Shown one piece after another: positions 24,237 to 34,912 of a stretch of 64,000 nt of DNA. The stretch comes from Candidatus Planktophila sp. (GTDB lineage: Bacteria > Actinomycetota > Actinomycetes > Nanopelagicales > Nanopelagicaceae), in the NCBI GenBank assembly GCA_030681675.1, contig JAUXRP010000015.1, positions 62,001 through 126,000 of the forward strand. Direction: 5' to 3'. The notes below the pieces were generated by a model. It did no database searches and had not been told where the DNA came from. It saw nothing but the letters and a program-made list of their open reading frames with translations. The translations under genes were made by a program, and so were the position numbers. Position 1 is the first letter of the stretch, and each line of letters begins with the position of its first letter.

Positions 24237-25544
24237 ATGTGGTCCTCTAGTGTTTCTTTGGGCGATGAGCTTTCAATCTCTGGCATCACTGCAACCGATT
24301 TAGCACAAGAGTTTGGTACTCCAGTATTTATTATGGATGAGGCCGATTTTCATCTGCGTGCAAGAAATTGGGATCGTGAATTAAAGAAGGCCTTTGGAAA
24401 CGATGCAGGCACGGTGTACTACGCGGCTAAGGCTTTTATCTGCACAGAAGTTGCACGTTGGATTAAAGATATTGGAATCGGAATCGATGTGTGCACGGGT
24501 GGAGAACTTGCAGTTGCATTAGCGGGGGCAATTGATCCCTCACTCATTCAAGTTCATGGTAACAACAAATCATTAACTGAAATCGATAGGGCAGTTTCAG
24601 TTGGCGTAGGAAGCATTGTGATTGACTCACTGGTTGAAATCGAAAGAGTCGCGGCAGCTGCAAGCAAGCATGGGAAAATTCAAAAGGTATTACTTCGCTT
24701 AACTCCTGGCATAGAGGCTCATACTCATGAATTTATTGCCACCGCCCATGAGGATGTGAAATTCGGCTTTTCAATTGCAAGTGGAGCGGCATGGAGTGCG
24801 ATAGAAGCGGTTCGCACATTTCCTTCAATTGAGCTCAGAGGTCTTCACGCTCACGTAGGCTCTCAAATTTTAGAGACCGATTCATTTGAAATCAGTGCGC
24901 AGCGACTTATCGCACTTTTAGGTAAATATAGGGATGCCTTTGGTGTTGAACTTGCCGAGTTAGATCTAGGCGGGGGTTACGGGATCCATTATCTGCCGGG
25001 CGATGATGAGTTAGAGCCATCGGTTGTAATGAACTCTCTTGCAGCCGCTGTAGTTAAGAATTGCGCAATCTATACATTAAAAATACCTCAGATTTCCATC
25101 GAACCAGGTAGAGCAATTGTTGGCCCAACAATGTTTACGCTTTATGAGGTTGGCACAATCAAAGATGTACTTCTGGACAATGGCGATAATCGTCGATACA
25201 TATCGGTAGATGGTGGAATGAGTGAAAATATTCGACCAGCACTCTATAGCGCCGAATACAGCGCGGTGCTGGCAAATCGCACCAGTAGTGCAGCTCCAAC
25301 TTCGTCTCGATTAGTTGGAAAACACTGCGAAACTGGGGATATTCTGATTCGCGAAATTGAATTAGCCAGTGATATTTCGCCAGGTGATTTACTGGCAACC
25401 CCCGCAACGGGTGCATATGGTCGAAGTATGGCGAGTAATTACAATCATGTTCCGCGACCGCCTGTTGTTGCAGTAAATAATGGAAAAGCTCGCATTATTG
25501 TGCGTCGAGAGAGCGAGGCCGATCTACTGGGATTGGATATTTAA
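24237..25544 (+). CDS. lysA: Diaminopimelate decarboxylase
   Basis: A 435-residue PLP fold type III enzyme for the last step of lysine synthesis. The PLP lysine is in VYYAAKAFIC, followed by HAHVGSQI, the phosphate-binding LGGGYGIHY and EPGRAIVGP. The C-terminal YSAEYSAVLANR and GAYGRSMASNYNH complete the active site. ATG 24237 was chosen because upstream in-frame codons lie inside argS. The argS-lysA-hom-thrC-thrB order is conserved in actinobacteria. Confidence 0.95.
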   Translation: MWSSSVSLGDELSISGITATDLAQEFGTPVFIMDEADFHLRARNWDRELKKAFGNDAGTVYYAAKAFICTEVARWIKDIGIGIDVCTGGELAVALAGAIDPSLIQVHGNNKSLTEIDRAVSVGVGSIVIDSLVEIERVAAAASKHGKIQKVLLRLTPGIEAHTHEFIATAHEDVKFGFSIASGAAWSAIEAVRTFPSIELRGLHAHVGSQILETDSFEISAQRLIALLGKYRDAFGVELAELDLGGGYGIHYLPGDDELEPSVVMNSLAAAVVKNCAIYTLKIPQISIEPGRAIVGPTMFTLYEVGTIKDVLLDNGDNRRYISVDGGMSENIRPALYSAEYSAVLANRTSSAAPTSSRLVGKHCETGDILIREIELASDISPGDLLATPATGAYGRSMASNYNHVPRPPVVAVNNGKARIIVRRESEADLLGLDI

Positions 25545-25578
25545 CGCCGTAACTCTCATCTGTGAAAGAATAATCCGC

Positions 25579-26874
25579 ATGGACGCAGGTTTAAAAACTA
25601 TCTCAATTGGCATGCTTGGCGCTGGTGTAGTCGGCAGTCAAGTAGCCCGCCTGCTGCAATCAGATCGCCAAGAACTCTCCGATAGATCAGGTGCACTGTT
25701 GGAGTTGAAAAGAGTTGGTGTACGTAGTAATTCCCCCCGTGAGGGAATAGATGCATCAATGATCACGAGCGATTTGCATTCAATTGTGACCGATCCCGAA
25801 ATTAATATTGTTATTGAGGTAATGGGTGGAATCGAACCGGCGCGTACTTTGATCTTAGAAGCGATTAGAAATAAGAAATCAGTTATAACGGCGAACAAAG
25901 CCTTACTGGCAACGCATGGACACGAACTCTTTAATGCAGCCGATGCTGCGAAAGTTGATTTGTATTACGAAGCCGCCGTAGCTGGGGCGATTCCTATTAT
26001 CCGCTCAATGCGCGAGTCATTAGCTGGAGATCAAATCACACGCGTAATGGGCATCGTTAATGGAACAACAAATTATATTTTAACGAAAATGCATGAAGAA
26101 GGCAGAGAATTTGCCGATGTTCTGAAAGAGGCACAAGCCCTCGGTTATGCCGAGGCCGACCCAACGGCCGACATTGAAGGCTTCGATGCTGCAGCAAAAG
26201 CCGCTCTGCTAGCAAGTTTAGCTTTTCATAGCACCGTAACAATTGATGAGGTTTACTGCGAGGGAATTTCAAAGATTTCAATTCAGGACATCAACGCAGC
26301 AAAGGCGATGAATGCCGTCATTAAACTTCTAGCTATCGCAGAAATTACGGTTAAGGATGAGATATCGGTTCGCGTGCATCCAGTGATGCTTCCTCATTCG
26401 CATCCATTGGCATCGGTACGGGATGTATTTAATGCTATCTACGTTGAATCAGAGGCGGCAGGTGAGTTAATGTTTTACGGACGTGGAGCAGGTGGAGCAC
26501 CAACTGCATCGGCAATTCTGGGCGATTTAGTGGCAGTTACACGCCATCGGGCATACTCAACCGTCGGTTACGGCGAATCAGATTATGCTGATTTAGATAT
26601 TGCACCAATGAGTGAGGTTAAATCCCAATTCTTTGTGCGTCTTCATGTTGCCGATATTTCAGGTGTTTTAGCTTCAATCGCGCAGACCTTTGCCAGTGAA
26701 GGTATTTCGATTCAAACCGTCCGTCAGACCGGTATTGGTAAAGATGCCGAACTTATCGTTGTTACTCATAGTGCGACAGAGGCGGCACTTACATCCTGTC
26801 TTAGTAAACTTGAATCAATGGAGATCGTTACAAAAGTTGAATCTGCTATTCGTGTTGAGGGAGCGGTTTCGTAA
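25579..26874 (+). CDS. hom: Homoserine dehydrogenase
   Basis: A 431-residue NAD(P)-dependent enzyme converting aspartate semialdehyde to homoserine. It has the Rossmann motif GMLGAGVVGSQVARLL, the catalytic region NGTTNYILTKMHEEG with AEADPTADIEGFDAA, and a C-terminal ACT domain from about residue 355 (FFVRLHVADISGVLASI). The ACT domain suggests threonine feedback, as in corynebacterial Hom. It runs straight into thrC. Confidence 0.95.
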   Translation: MDAGLKTISIGMLGAGVVGSQVARLLQSDRQELSDRSGALLELKRVGVRSNSPREGIDASMITSDLHSIVTDPEINIVIEVMGGIEPARTLILEAIRNKKSVITANKALLATHGHELFNAADAAKVDLYYEAAVAGAIPIIRSMRESLAGDQITRVMGIVNGTTNYILTKMHEEGREFADVLKEAQALGYAEADPTADIEGFDAAAKAALLASLAFHSTVTIDEVYCEGISKISIQDINAAKAMNAVIKLLAIAEITVKDEISVRVHPVMLPHSHPLASVRDVFNAIYVESEAAGELMFYGRGAGGAPTASAILGDLVAVTRHRAYSTVGYGESDYADLDIAPMSEVKSQFFVRLHVADISGVLASIAQTFASEGISIQTVRQTGIGKDAELIVVTHSATEAALTSCLSKLESMEIVTKVESAIRVEGAVS

Positions 26875-27960
26875 ATGGCGATATTTAGCGGAAATAAAAA
26901 AGGCGCTCATCAGTGGCGCGGAGTAATAGAGGAGTATCGCCATCGCCTACCAGTGAGTGGAAATACTCCGGTTATCTCCTTACGCGAAGGCGGAACACCG
27001 CTCATCCACGCAGCTTTTCTTTCAGAGTTATTAGATAATAATGTTTGGATTAAGTACGAAGGATTAAATCCAACTGGATCCTTTAAAGATCGTGGAATGA
27101 CAATGGCGATTTCAAAGGCTGCCGAAGATGGTGCCAAGGCCGTAATCTGCGCATCTACGGGAAATACATCGGCATCGGCTGCCGCATACGCAGTTAAAGC
27201 TGGAATGGTTCCAGCAGTTCTGATCCCACAAGGCAAAATCGCAATGGGCAAACTTGCACAAGCTGTAATTCACGGTTCTACGATTTTGCAAGTAGATGGA
27301 AACTTTGATGATTGTTTAACTCTTGCCCGCGAACTTTCAGAAAATTACCCAGTGGCACTCGTAAATTCAGTAAATCCATTTCGGATTGAGGGTCAAAAAA
27401 CGGCAGCTTTTGAGGTTGTAGATATGTTAGGCAACGCTCCCGACATTCACGCACTCCCAGTCGGCAATGCTGGAAACATCACCGCCTACTGGAAGGGCTA
27501 TAAGGAGTACTTCAAAGATGGAATGTCTGCGCGTCTGCCGCAAATGTATGGATTCCAAGCGGCCGGCTCAGCACCGATTGTAAAGGGCAAGATAATTAAA
27601 AATCCGGAGACAATTGCCACAGCAATTCGAATTGGAAATCCCGCTTCGTGGACGCAGGCATTAGATGCGCGTGACTCATCTGGGGGAATTATCGATAGCG
27701 TTACCGATCGAGAAATCCTTGCCGCTTACCGTTTAATCGCTGCTAAAGAGGGCATTTTTGTCGAGCCATCTTCAGCTGCAGGATTAGCCGGCCTTATTAA
27801 ATACAAAAAAGCCGGCAAGCTTCCTAAAGATCAGACAATCGTTATAACTGTTACTGGGCATGGTTTAAAAGAAATTTCTCATGCTTTAGAAACTGCTAAG
27901 AAGCCAGTAGTAGTCCCAGTCAACGTGAAGGCTGCGGCAAAGGCTCTAGGGCTTAAATAA
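26875..27960 (+). CDS. thrC: Threonine synthase
   Basis: A 361-residue PLP enzyme making threonine from O-phosphohomoserine. The PLP lysine is in [11 protein letters not shown], with [15 protein letters not shown] next and the glycine-rich [15 protein letters not shown] binding the cofactor phosphate. This is the short type found in actinobacteria and Bacillus. The ATG immediately follows the hom stop and thrB follows after one base, so translation is probably coupled. Confidence 0.95.
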   Translation: MAIFSGNKKGAHQWRGVIEEYRHRLPVSGNTPVISLREGGTPLIHAAFLSELLDNNVWIKYEGLNPTGSFKDRGMTMAISKAAEDGAKAVICASTGNTSASAAAYAVKAGMVPAVLIPQGKIAMGKLAQAVIHGSTILQVDGNFDDCLTLARELSENYPVALVNSVNPFRIEGQKTAAFEVVDMLGNAPDIHALPVGNAGNITAYWKGYKEYFKDGMSARLPQMYGFQAAGSAPIVKGKIIKNPETIATAIRIGNPASWTQALDARDSSGGIIDSVTDREILAAYRLIAAKEGIFVEPSSAAGLAGLIKYKKAGKLPKDQTIVITVTGHGLKEISHALETAKKPVVVPVNVKAAAKALGLK

Positions 27961-27961
27961 C

Positions 27962-28885
27962 ATGAAACCAACTTTCAAAGCCCAGGCGATGCAGGTGCAC
28001 GTACCTGCAACGAGTGCCAACTTAGGACCCGGTTTTGATAGTTTGGGATTAGCTCTTGCCATGCACGATCGATATATTGCACAAGTTCTCGATGAGGCGA
28101 TTATCGATATCGATGTAACCGGCGAAGGCGCAGATGACGTTCCTCGCAATGAAAAAAATTTAGTAATTAAGTCGATGTATAAAGGTTTTGAGTTCTTAGG
28201 TGGAAAGCCAAGAGGAGTTGCACTTCGGGCTTTAAATGTTATTCCACATTCTCGCGGTCTGGGATCTTCAGCAAGTGCCATCGTCGGTGGACTTTCATTG
28301 GCGCGCGCACTTGTATTAGGTGGCAACGAGCGGATGAGTAATGATGATCTGTTGAACTTAGCTAATGAGTTGGAAGGCCACCCAGATAATGTGGCTGCGG
28401 CAATTTATGGAGGGGCAACTATTGCCTGGCAGGAAAATCAACATGGTCACAACGTCGCTTTGTCAGTTCAGTTGGTGGTAGATCCGCGAATAAACGCCGT
28501 GGTATTTATTCCAACGACATCGGTATCAACCGCAAAGGCGCGTAAAATGCTTCCCGAGTTAATTACACACTCCGACGCAGTTACAAACTCCGCACATGCA
28601 GCCTTACTAGTTCATGCTCTGCAAGAGCGCCCAGATCTTCTCTTCACGGCGACGCAGGATTTCCTGCATCAGTCCTATCGCGCAGATGCTATGCCCAGCT
28701 CATTTGAGCTCCTCATGAAGCTTCGAAACGCCGGGGTGGCAGCCTTTATCTCCGGTGCAGGTCCCAGTGTTCTCGTCCTTCATACAGGGGGAGATATTGA
28801 GGTTGAAGAGCTCACCCGAGCCGCCGGCGATAGTTTCACCACAATGGCACTTGGGATATCGCGCGGGGGAGCGAGAATACTTTGA
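27962..28885 (+). CDS. thrB: Homoserine kinase
   Basis: A 307-residue GHMP kinase phosphorylating homoserine. Motif 1 is VPATSANLGPGFDSLGLAL, the phosphate loop is SRGLGSSASAIVGG, and the C-terminal motif is AFISGAGPSVLVL. It ends the threonine operon. A 154-base gap to rho follows, containing a small TGCCC/GGGCA hairpin near 28898 without a T-run. Confidence 0.95.
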   Translation: MKPTFKAQAMQVHVPATSANLGPGFDSLGLALAMHDRYIAQVLDEAIIDIDVTGEGADDVPRNEKNLVIKSMYKGFEFLGGKPRGVALRALNVIPHSRGLGSSASAIVGGLSLARALVLGGNERMSNDDLLNLANELEGHPDNVAAAIYGGATIAWQENQHGHNVALSVQLVVDPRINAVVFIPTTSVSTAKARKMLPELITHSDAVTNSAHAALLVHALQERPDLLFTATQDFLHQSYRADAMPSSFELLMKLRNAGVAAFISGAGPSVLVLHTGGDIEVEELTRAAGDSFTTMALGISRGGARIL

Positions 28886-29039
28886 TCGGTAATTTTGCCC
28901 TTGGCCACGGGCACTGCTAGCATGTAGCCATCTGCTAGGCCTTTTAATCGGCCAGTAACACATCAGATAGTTTTAACAACAATCCACGGTCTAACGGGTT
29001 ATAGAAATCGGCCCGTAGACCAATAGCGAAAAGAAACAG

Positions 29040-30593
29040 ATGACAACAACACAAGAACCAGTACGTTCACAAAGTCCAGAGCTTGCCGCAATGACCCTGC
29101 CAAAGTTAAAAACGGTTGCAACGCAACTTGGTGTTGAGGGTGCGGCAAAGATGAAGAAAGATGCATTAGTAGGAGCGATCGCCGATTTACAGGCTAAGAA
29201 TCGCGAAGCTGCTAAAGCCGAGCGTGAGGCGCGCCGTGAAGCCCGTAATAGCCGCAAGAAAGAGAGCAAGCCGGCAGCTCATAGTAATCAAGATTCAGAT
29301 GATGGCTCAGATGATGAGGCACCATCTAGCTCAAATGATCGCGGCAACCGCAAAGATCGCAATGATCGAACTCGTGGTCGTGATCGCAACCGCGATCGTA
29401 ACAATCGCGACCGTGCACCACGCGAAGAGCGCGAGCCAGTTCTGAGTGAGGACGATGTCTTAGTACCCGTAAGTGGTCTACTTGATATTCTCGATAGCTA
29501 TGGCTTTATTCGCACATCTGGTTACCTGCCAGGTCCAAACGATGTATATGTAACCCTGCAGCAAGTTCGCCGCAACGGACTGCGAAAAGGTGATGTCGTT
29601 ACAGGTCAAGTTCGCCAGGCTCGCGAAGGTGAGCGCAAAGAGAAGTTCAACGCACTAATTACTCTTGAAACCGTCAATGGAATGAGCCCCGATGAGGCGC
29701 GAAACCGCGTTGAATTCGGCAAATTAACTCCACTGTATCCGCAGGAGCGTCTGCGACTTGAGACCGAACCAAATGTCCTGACTACGCGCGTTATTGATTT
29801 GATTGCACCGATTGGTAAAGGACAACGCGGGCTTATTGTTTCACCGCCAAAAGCTGGTAAGACAATGGTGCTGCAGGCGATTGCAAATGCCATCACCACT
29901 AATAACCCAGAGTGTCATTTGATGGTTGTTCTCGTTGATGAACGCCCCGAAGAAGTTACCGATATGCAGCGCTCAGTTAAAGGTGAAGTTATCGCTTCAA
30001 CTTTCGACCGCCCTGCCGACGATCACACAACTATTGCCGAGTTAGCTATCGAGCGCGCAAAGCGTCTGGTCGAACTCGGTCATGATGTAGTTGTCTTGCT
30101 CGACTCAATCACTCGATTGGGACGCGCTTACAACATCGCAGCACCGGCATCAGGTCGAATCCTCTCTGGTGGTGTTGATTCAGCTGCCCTATATCCACCT
30201 AAGAAGTTTTTCGGTGCCGCTCGCAATATTGAAGATGGCGGATCATTAACAATTCTTGCTACCGCACTCGTTGACACAGGCTCTCGTATGGATGAAGTTA
30301 TCTTCGAAGAGTTTAAGGGCACTGGAAACATGGAGTTAATTCTCGATCGTCGTCTTGCCGATAAGCGCATCTTCCCAGCGGTGAACGTTGTTGCATCTGG
30401 TACTCGTAAGGAGGAAATTCTTATGGGTTCTGAAGAGCTCAACATTGTCTGGAAGCTACGTCGCGTACTTCACGCACTCGAACCACAGGCGGCGCTCGAA
30501 CTTCTCCTTGAGAAGATGAAGGGCACTAAGTCCAACGTTGAGTTCTTGATGCAAATCCAGAAGACAACTTCTGGACCTGATGATAGTAAGTAA
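29040..30593 (+). CDS. rho: Transcription termination factor Rho
   Basis: A 517-residue hexameric RNA helicase. Residues about 15-50 are the Rho N-terminal helical domain. Residues about 75-130 are an Asp/Arg/Asn-rich low-complexity insertion ([17 protein letters not shown]) typical of actinobacterial Rho. The RNA-binding cold-shock-like domain covers about 138-210 ([20 protein letters not shown]). The ATPase core has Walker A PPKAGKT, Walker [12 protein letters not shown] and the R-loop [12 protein letters not shown]. The insertion probably binds RNA and could favour condensates; this is known for some disordered Rho proteins and is inference here. Confidence 0.96.
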   Translation: MTTTQEPVRSQSPELAAMTLPKLKTVATQLGVEGAAKMKKDALVGAIADLQAKNREAAKAEREARREARNSRKKESKPAAHSNQDSDDGSDDEAPSSSNDRGNRKDRNDRTRGRDRNRDRNNRDRAPREEREPVLSEDDVLVPVSGLLDILDSYGFIRTSGYLPGPNDVYVTLQQVRRNGLRKGDVVTGQVRQAREGERKEKFNALITLETVNGMSPDEARNRVEFGKLTPLYPQERLRLETEPNVLTTRVIDLIAPIGKGQRGLIVSPPKAGKTMVLQAIANAITTNNPECHLMVVLVDERPEEVTDMQRSVKGEVIASTFDRPADDHTTIAELAIERAKRLVELGHDVVVLLDSITRLGRAYNIAAPASGRILSGGVDSAALYPPKKFFGAARNIEDGGSLTILATALVDTGSRMDEVIFEEFKGTGNMELILDRRLADKRIFPAVNVVASGTRKEEILMGSEELNIVWKLRRVLHALEPQAALELLLEKMKGTKSNVEFLMQIQKTTSGPDDSK

Positions 30594-30702
30594 ATAGGCG
30601 TAAATTTCATAAAAATTGGGCTTTGGCCTACTCTTATCCACGTTAACCAATCCGTTTGGTTCACTCGCTAGCCGAGATCCAAACATAAAAAAGGGAAGAA
30701 CT

Positions 30703-30948
30703 ATGAAGCCAGAGATCCACCCAGAGTACAAAGAGACCCAAGTGACCTGTGGTTGTGGTGAGAAGTTTGTTACTCGCTCAACTGTTGCAAGCGGTTCAAT
30801 CTATGTTGAAGTTTGTTCTGTCTGCCACCCGTTCTACACCGGCAAGCAGCGCATCTTAGATACTGGTGGACGTGTAGCTAAGTTCGAAGAGCGCTTCGGA
30901 AAACTCGTCAACAAAGAAAACGCTGCGATTTCGACTGACGCCAAGTAG
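30703..30948 (+). CDS. rpmE: Ribosomal protein L31, zinc-binding type
   Basis: An 81-residue L31. The start [16 protein letters not shown] is canonical, and cysteines in CGCG and CSVCHP form the zinc site of the C+ (type A) form. ATG 30703 follows AAAAAGGGAAG. It lies between rho and prfA, as in many actinobacteria, and is followed by a strong terminator. Confidence 0.95.
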   Translation: MKPEIHPEYKETQVTCGCGEKFVTRSTVASGSIYVEVCSVCHPFYTGKQRILDTGGRVAKFEERFGKLVNKENAAISTDAK

Positions 30949-30960
30949 CTTTTTAAAGAG

Positions 30961-31000
30961 ACCGCATCGCAGCCTTAACGGTTGCGACCGCGGTTTTTTT
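30961..31000 (+). terminator. Rho-independent terminator after rpmE
   Basis: ACCGC and CGCAGCC pair with GGTTGCG and GCGGT around a TTAAC loop, followed by seven Ts. This is the clearest intrinsic terminator in the window and separates rpmE from prfA. Confidence 0.85.
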
Positions 31001-31050
31001 ATTTCACTAACCCCCAAACTCACCACGATATATAGAAAAGGAGAAGCCAC

Positions 31051-32133
31051 GTGAGCAACGATCGCTTTGCATCAGCACATGAGATGGTTCGTGAATACGC
31101 CGAACTCGAAGCTAAAATGGCCGATCCCAGTATTCATAATGATCAAGATAATGCGCGCAAACTTGGACGACGCTATGCCCAGTTAGGTCCAGTGGTCGCC
31201 GGTTTTAAAGCGTGGAAGTCGGCAGAGGATGATTTAGCCGCGGCCAAAGAGTTAGCGTTAGTAGATGCGGATTTTGCCACTGAGATTCCTGCCCTTGAAG
31301 TGACGGCGGAAATTGCAGGGGAGAAGTTAGAGGAGTTACTGCTTCCGCGAGACCCCAACGATGATCGCGATGTTATTTTGGAGGTCAAGGCCGGTGCTGG
31401 TGGAGATGAATCGGCAATCTTTGCAGGCGATTTACTGCGGATGTATATGCGTTATGCCGAGCGCCATAACTGGAAAGTTGAAATCATTGATGCCACGGAA
31501 AGTGAGATGGGTGGTTATAAAGATATCTCCGTAGGAGTTAAGTCAAAGGGTGTTCCTGCTCCGGGAGAGTCGCCATATGCACGGTTAAAATTTGAAGGTG
31601 GAGTCCATCGCGTTCAACGCGTTCCAGAGACCGAGAGCCAAGGACGAATTCATACATCGGCGGCCGGCGTTTTAATCTTGCCCGAGGCCGAAGAGATCGA
31701 TGTTGAGTTAAATATGAATGATGTGCGCGTTGATGTTTTTCGCTCATCTGGCCCTGGCGGGCAGTCGGTAAATACAACCGACTCGGCAGTTCGCTTAACT
31801 CACGTTCCAACGGGAATCGTGGTCTCCTGCCAAAATGAAAAGAGTCAACTGCAAAACAAAGAGTCAGCGCTTCGAATTCTAAGAGCTCGCCTGTTAGCTG
31901 CGGCCCAAGAGGCACAGGAAGCGGCAGCATCTGCCGAGCGTAAAAGTCAGGTTCGCACGGTCGATAGATCCGAACGAATTCGTACGTACAACTATCCCGA
32001 AAACCGTATTAGTGATCACCGTATAAATTACAAATCTAATAATTTAGATGCCGTCTTAAATGGCGATTTAGATGACATGATTCAAGCTCTCATTGATGCC
32101 GATAAAGCTGCCCGTTTAGCACATACAAAGTAA
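31051..32133 (+). CDS. prfA: Peptide chain release factor 1
   Basis: A 360-residue RF1 recognising UAA and UAG. The peptidyl-hydrolysis loop is [10 protein letters not shown]. The decoding tripeptide of the RF1 type (P-x-T) is in [15 protein letters not shown], as against SPF in RF2. RBS AAAAGGAGAAG precedes the GTG start at 31051. prmC, which methylates the GGQ glutamine, comes next. Confidence 0.96.
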   Translation: MSNDRFASAHEMVREYAELEAKMADPSIHNDQDNARKLGRRYAQLGPVVAGFKAWKSAEDDLAAAKELALVDADFATEIPALEVTAEIAGEKLEELLLPRDPNDDRDVILEVKAGAGGDESAIFAGDLLRMYMRYAERHNWKVEIIDATESEMGGYKDISVGVKSKGVPAPGESPYARLKFEGGVHRVQRVPETESQGRIHTSAAGVLILPEAEEIDVELNMNDVRVDVFRSSGPGGQSVNTTDSAVRLTHVPTGIVVSCQNEKSQLQNKESALRILRARLLAAAQEAQEAAASAERKSQVRTVDRSERIRTYNYPENRISDHRINYKSNNLDAVLNGDLDDMIQALIDADKAARLAHTK

Positions 32134-32139
32134 CTCTTC

Positions 32140-32988
32140 ATGGATATAAAGGCTTTGCTACGTGCTGCCAAATCTGAACTAGCAGAATCTGGCATCTCAG
32201 AAGTTGATGCCGAGCATTTATTGGCTCATGTTCTCGGGATCTCGCGAATGGATTTACATAACCCGGTCTTGGTTGAAACAACTGTAGAGGCAGTCAACGA
32301 GGATGAGGTCATTGAAGCGCAGTTCTTTTCGCTCTTAGATCGTAGGATCAACCACGAACCAGTTCAGTACTTAACTGGCCTCGCACCTTTTCGATATTTA
32401 GAGCTTGAAGTTGGTCCTGGTGTTTTAGTTCCACGACCCGAATCCGAACTTCTGGTTGATGCGGTTCTGACGCATATTAAAAACTTACCTGCACCTGTGA
32501 GTGTTATCGATTTAGGTGCAGGCTCTGGTGCCTTGGCACTTGCTATCGCAACTGAAGCTCCTGACACGCGCGTGATCGCAGTTGAAAATTCACCTGAAGC
32601 TATTTATTGGCTGAAACGAAATGTCTCGGTAATCGCCGAAAATGTCCGAGTCGTTGAAGGTGATGTTGCCGATGTTTTACCCGGAATTAAATGCGATGTA
32701 GTTATCGCTAATCCTCCATATATTCCTGACTCACAACTATTGCCCCGCGATGTAGCGAATTTTGAGCCACACTCAGCATTATTTGGCGGTCCCACGGGAA
32801 TGGAATTACCAAGAGTATTTATTGCCGCAGCTGCACGATTGTTAAAACCTGGTGGAGTTTTAGTTATTGAACATACCGAAACACAAGCGAACTCTATTGC
32901 ACACGAATTAGCCCTAGATTTTGAGAGTATTACACTCCATGATGACCTTGTTGGACGCCCTCGTTGGACAAGTGCGGTTAGGAAGTAG
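32140..32988 (+). CDS. prmC: Release-factor glutamine methyltransferase
   Basis: A 282-residue SAM-dependent N5-glutamine methyltransferase (HemK) modifying the GGQ motif of release factors. An N-terminal helical domain is followed by the SAM motif VIDLGAGSGALALAIA and the substrate-amide motif VVIANPPYIPDS. It lies 6 bases after prfA and 2 bases before the Sua5-like gene, a conserved order. Confidence 0.95.
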   Translation: MDIKALLRAAKSELAESGISEVDAEHLLAHVLGISRMDLHNPVLVETTVEAVNEDEVIEAQFFSLLDRRINHEPVQYLTGLAPFRYLELEVGPGVLVPRPESELLVDAVLTHIKNLPAPVSVIDLGAGSGALALAIATEAPDTRVIAVENSPEAIYWLKRNVSVIAENVRVVEGDVADVLPGIKCDVVIANPPYIPDSQLLPRDVANFEPHSALFGGPTGMELPRVFIAAAARLLKPGGVLVIEHTETQANSIAHELALDFESITLHDDLVGRPRWTSAVRK

Positions 32989-32990
32989 AT

Positions 32991-33635
32991 ATGGGTAAAG
33001 AGATAGATTTAAAAACCGGTGAAATTTCTCGTCATGTCAAAAAAGCCGTCAAGGCAATTTCTGATGGGTACATCATTGCTATTCCTCTTGAACATAGTTA
33101 TGCATTTGCCTGTGATGCATTTAAGCACGATGCAGTACGCGCAATGCATGTCTTGCGCGGGGACACTTTATTTACTGCCGCGCAAGTTGGCGTCGGCAGT
33201 GCAAAAACTGCGCAAGGGGTTGTGCGTGAAATTACTCCAGACATAGCCGCGCTCATGAAGAGGTTTTGGCCTGGTATGTTGTCGATGAATCTTCGCCCTC
33301 AAACTGGCTTGAATTGGGATTTGGGAGATTCGAATCAATTAGATCGAGTGAGTGTTCGAGTACCAAGAAGTAAATTTGCAAAGGCTTTACTGCAAGTTAG
33401 TGGCCCTTTGGCAATTGCAAGCGGTGGGCGTGTTGGCCGTCCAGGACCAAAGTCTTTGAGCGAAATCTTTGTTTTGGATGCAGATTTAGCATTGCAGTTT
33501 AATTATGGAAATCTGCGAAAAGGTCCTTTAACAACGGTCATTGAGGCCGATGAAACTGGCATACGAGTGCTAAGAGTTGGTGCTATCTCATTGGAGGAGA
33601 TTCAAAAGATCGTACCTAGCGCTACTGCACTATAA
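32991..33635 (+). CDS. Divergent Sua5/YrdC/TsaC homologue with degenerate active site
   Basis: Position after prmC and the overall 214-residue alignment place this in the TsaC family, which makes threonylcarbamoyl-AMP for tRNA t6A37. The fold-level stretches are present: FACDAFKHDAVRA, ALMKRFWPGMLSM, NWDLGDSNQLDRVSVRVP and GPLTTVIE. The key motifs are not canonical. PTDTVYG is PLEHSYA, the KxR substrate motif is LRGDTLFTA, and SSANxSG is ASGGRVG. It may be catalytically dead, repurposed or exceptionally diverged. If no other copy exists in the genome it must either work or t6A must be made otherwise. Confidence 0.75.
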   Translation: MGKEIDLKTGEISRHVKKAVKAISDGYIIAIPLEHSYAFACDAFKHDAVRAMHVLRGDTLFTAAQVGVGSAKTAQGVVREITPDIAALMKRFWPGMLSMNLRPQTGLNWDLGDSNQLDRVSVRVPRSKFAKALLQVSGPLAIASGGRVGRPGPKSLSEIFVLDADLALQFNYGNLRKGPLTTVIEADETGIRVLRVGAISLEEIQKIVPSATAL

Positions 33636-33644
33636 GATTGGAGT

Positions 33645-34904
33645 ATGTCTACTTTCTATGGTCCTGATTTTGAAGCTCTTACTGCACAAGATCCGGAGAT
33701 TGCCGCAGTTCTATTATCTGAACTAAAACGCCAACAAACTAACCTCCAGTTAATTGCCTCCGAAAACTTTACTTCGCCTGCTGTATTAGCGGCGATGGGA
33801 TCGACGTTATCTAATAAATATGCAGAGGGTTATCCAAGTAGACGTTATTACGGTGGCTGCGAGGAAGTGGACAAAGCAGAGTTTCTTGCAATAGAGCGTG
33901 CAAAGAACCTATTTGGAGCCGAGCATGCAAATGTTCAGCCGCACTCAGGAGCAAGTGCAAATATTGCGGTCTATCAAGCATTTACTAAGCCTGGTGACAC
34001 TATTCTGGCTATGTCGTTACCTCACGGAGGTCACTTAACACATGGATCAGCGGTTAACTTTTCCGGTAAATGGTTTAACGTTGAGTCATATGGCGTTCGC
34101 GTCGACAATGAGCTTATTGATTATGATGAATTAAGAGAAAAAGCAGTTGCGACTAAACCAAAAATGATCTGTTCAGGAGCAACGGCATATCCTTCGCTCA
34201 TTGATTTTGAAAAAATTCGCGCTATTTGCGATGAAGTCGGCGCAATCATGTGGGTAGATGCCGCACACTTCATTGGATTAGTTGCCGGTAAAGCGATTCC
34301 ATCTCCTGTGCCATACGCCGACGTTGTTTCATTTACTACGCACAAAGTCCTACGTGGCCCTCGAGGAGGAATGATTTTAGCTAAGGCCGAACACGGCTCT
34401 GCAATTGATAAGGCCGTCTTTCCCGGAATCCAGGGTGGGCCAATTATGTCGGCAGTTGCCGGCAAGGCCGTCGCCTTAGCTGAGTGCGCAACTCCTGGCT
34501 ATCAAAAATATGCCAAGGATGTAATTGTGAATGCACAAGCCTTAGCTGCGTCACTTGAGGCTGAAGGGATGCGTGCCGTCTCTGGTGGAACTCAAACCCA
34601 TTTAGCTCTGATGGATATTCGCAGCACAGGCGTTACTGGCAAGGTTGCCGATGAGCGCTGTGGACAGGCTGGTATCGTCATGAATAAGAACTCAATTCCA
34701 AATGATCCAGAGAAGCCTGGAATAACAAGCGGAATTCGTGTTGGTACACCAGCTACGACTACCCAAGGTATGGGCGTGCCTGAGATGAAGCAGATTGCTA
34801 CTTTAATCGCACGTGCCATTGCAAGTGATGAACCCAGTGTGCACGCGCAGATAAAAACTGAAGTCCATGCATTGACAGCGCGCTTCCCTATTTATCAGGC
34901 GTAA
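33645..34904 (+). CDS. glyA: Serine hydroxymethyltransferase
   Basis: A 419-residue PLP enzyme interconverting serine and glycine with tetrahydrofolate. Features are LQLIASENFTSPAVLAAMGS, YYGGCEEVDKAE, DAAHFIGLVAGK and the PLP lysine in VVSFTTHKVLRGPRGG. Full length. Its place between the Sua5-like and WecA-like genes is conserved in actinobacteria. Confidence 0.96.
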   Translation: MSTFYGPDFEALTAQDPEIAAVLLSELKRQQTNLQLIASENFTSPAVLAAMGSTLSNKYAEGYPSRRYYGGCEEVDKAEFLAIERAKNLFGAEHANVQPHSGASANIAVYQAFTKPGDTILAMSLPHGGHLTHGSAVNFSGKWFNVESYGVRVDNELIDYDELREKAVATKPKMICSGATAYPSLIDFEKIRAICDEVGAIMWVDAAHFIGLVAGKAIPSPVPYADVVSFTTHKVLRGPRGGMILAKAEHGSAIDKAVFPGIQGGPIMSAVAGKAVALAECATPGYQKYAKDVIVNAQALAASLEAEGMRAVSGGTQTHLALMDIRSTGVTGKVADERCGQAGIVMNKNSIPNDPEKPGITSGIRVGTPATTTQGMGVPEMKQIATLIARAIASDEPSVHAQIKTEVHALTARFPIYQA

Positions 34905-34912
34905 TAGATCTC

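Noticed and set aside
28886-29039. Riboswitch or terminator in the thrB-rho gap
   Set aside because: Only a 5-bp TGCCC/GGGCA hairpin without T-run was found; no known riboswitch core is apparent.
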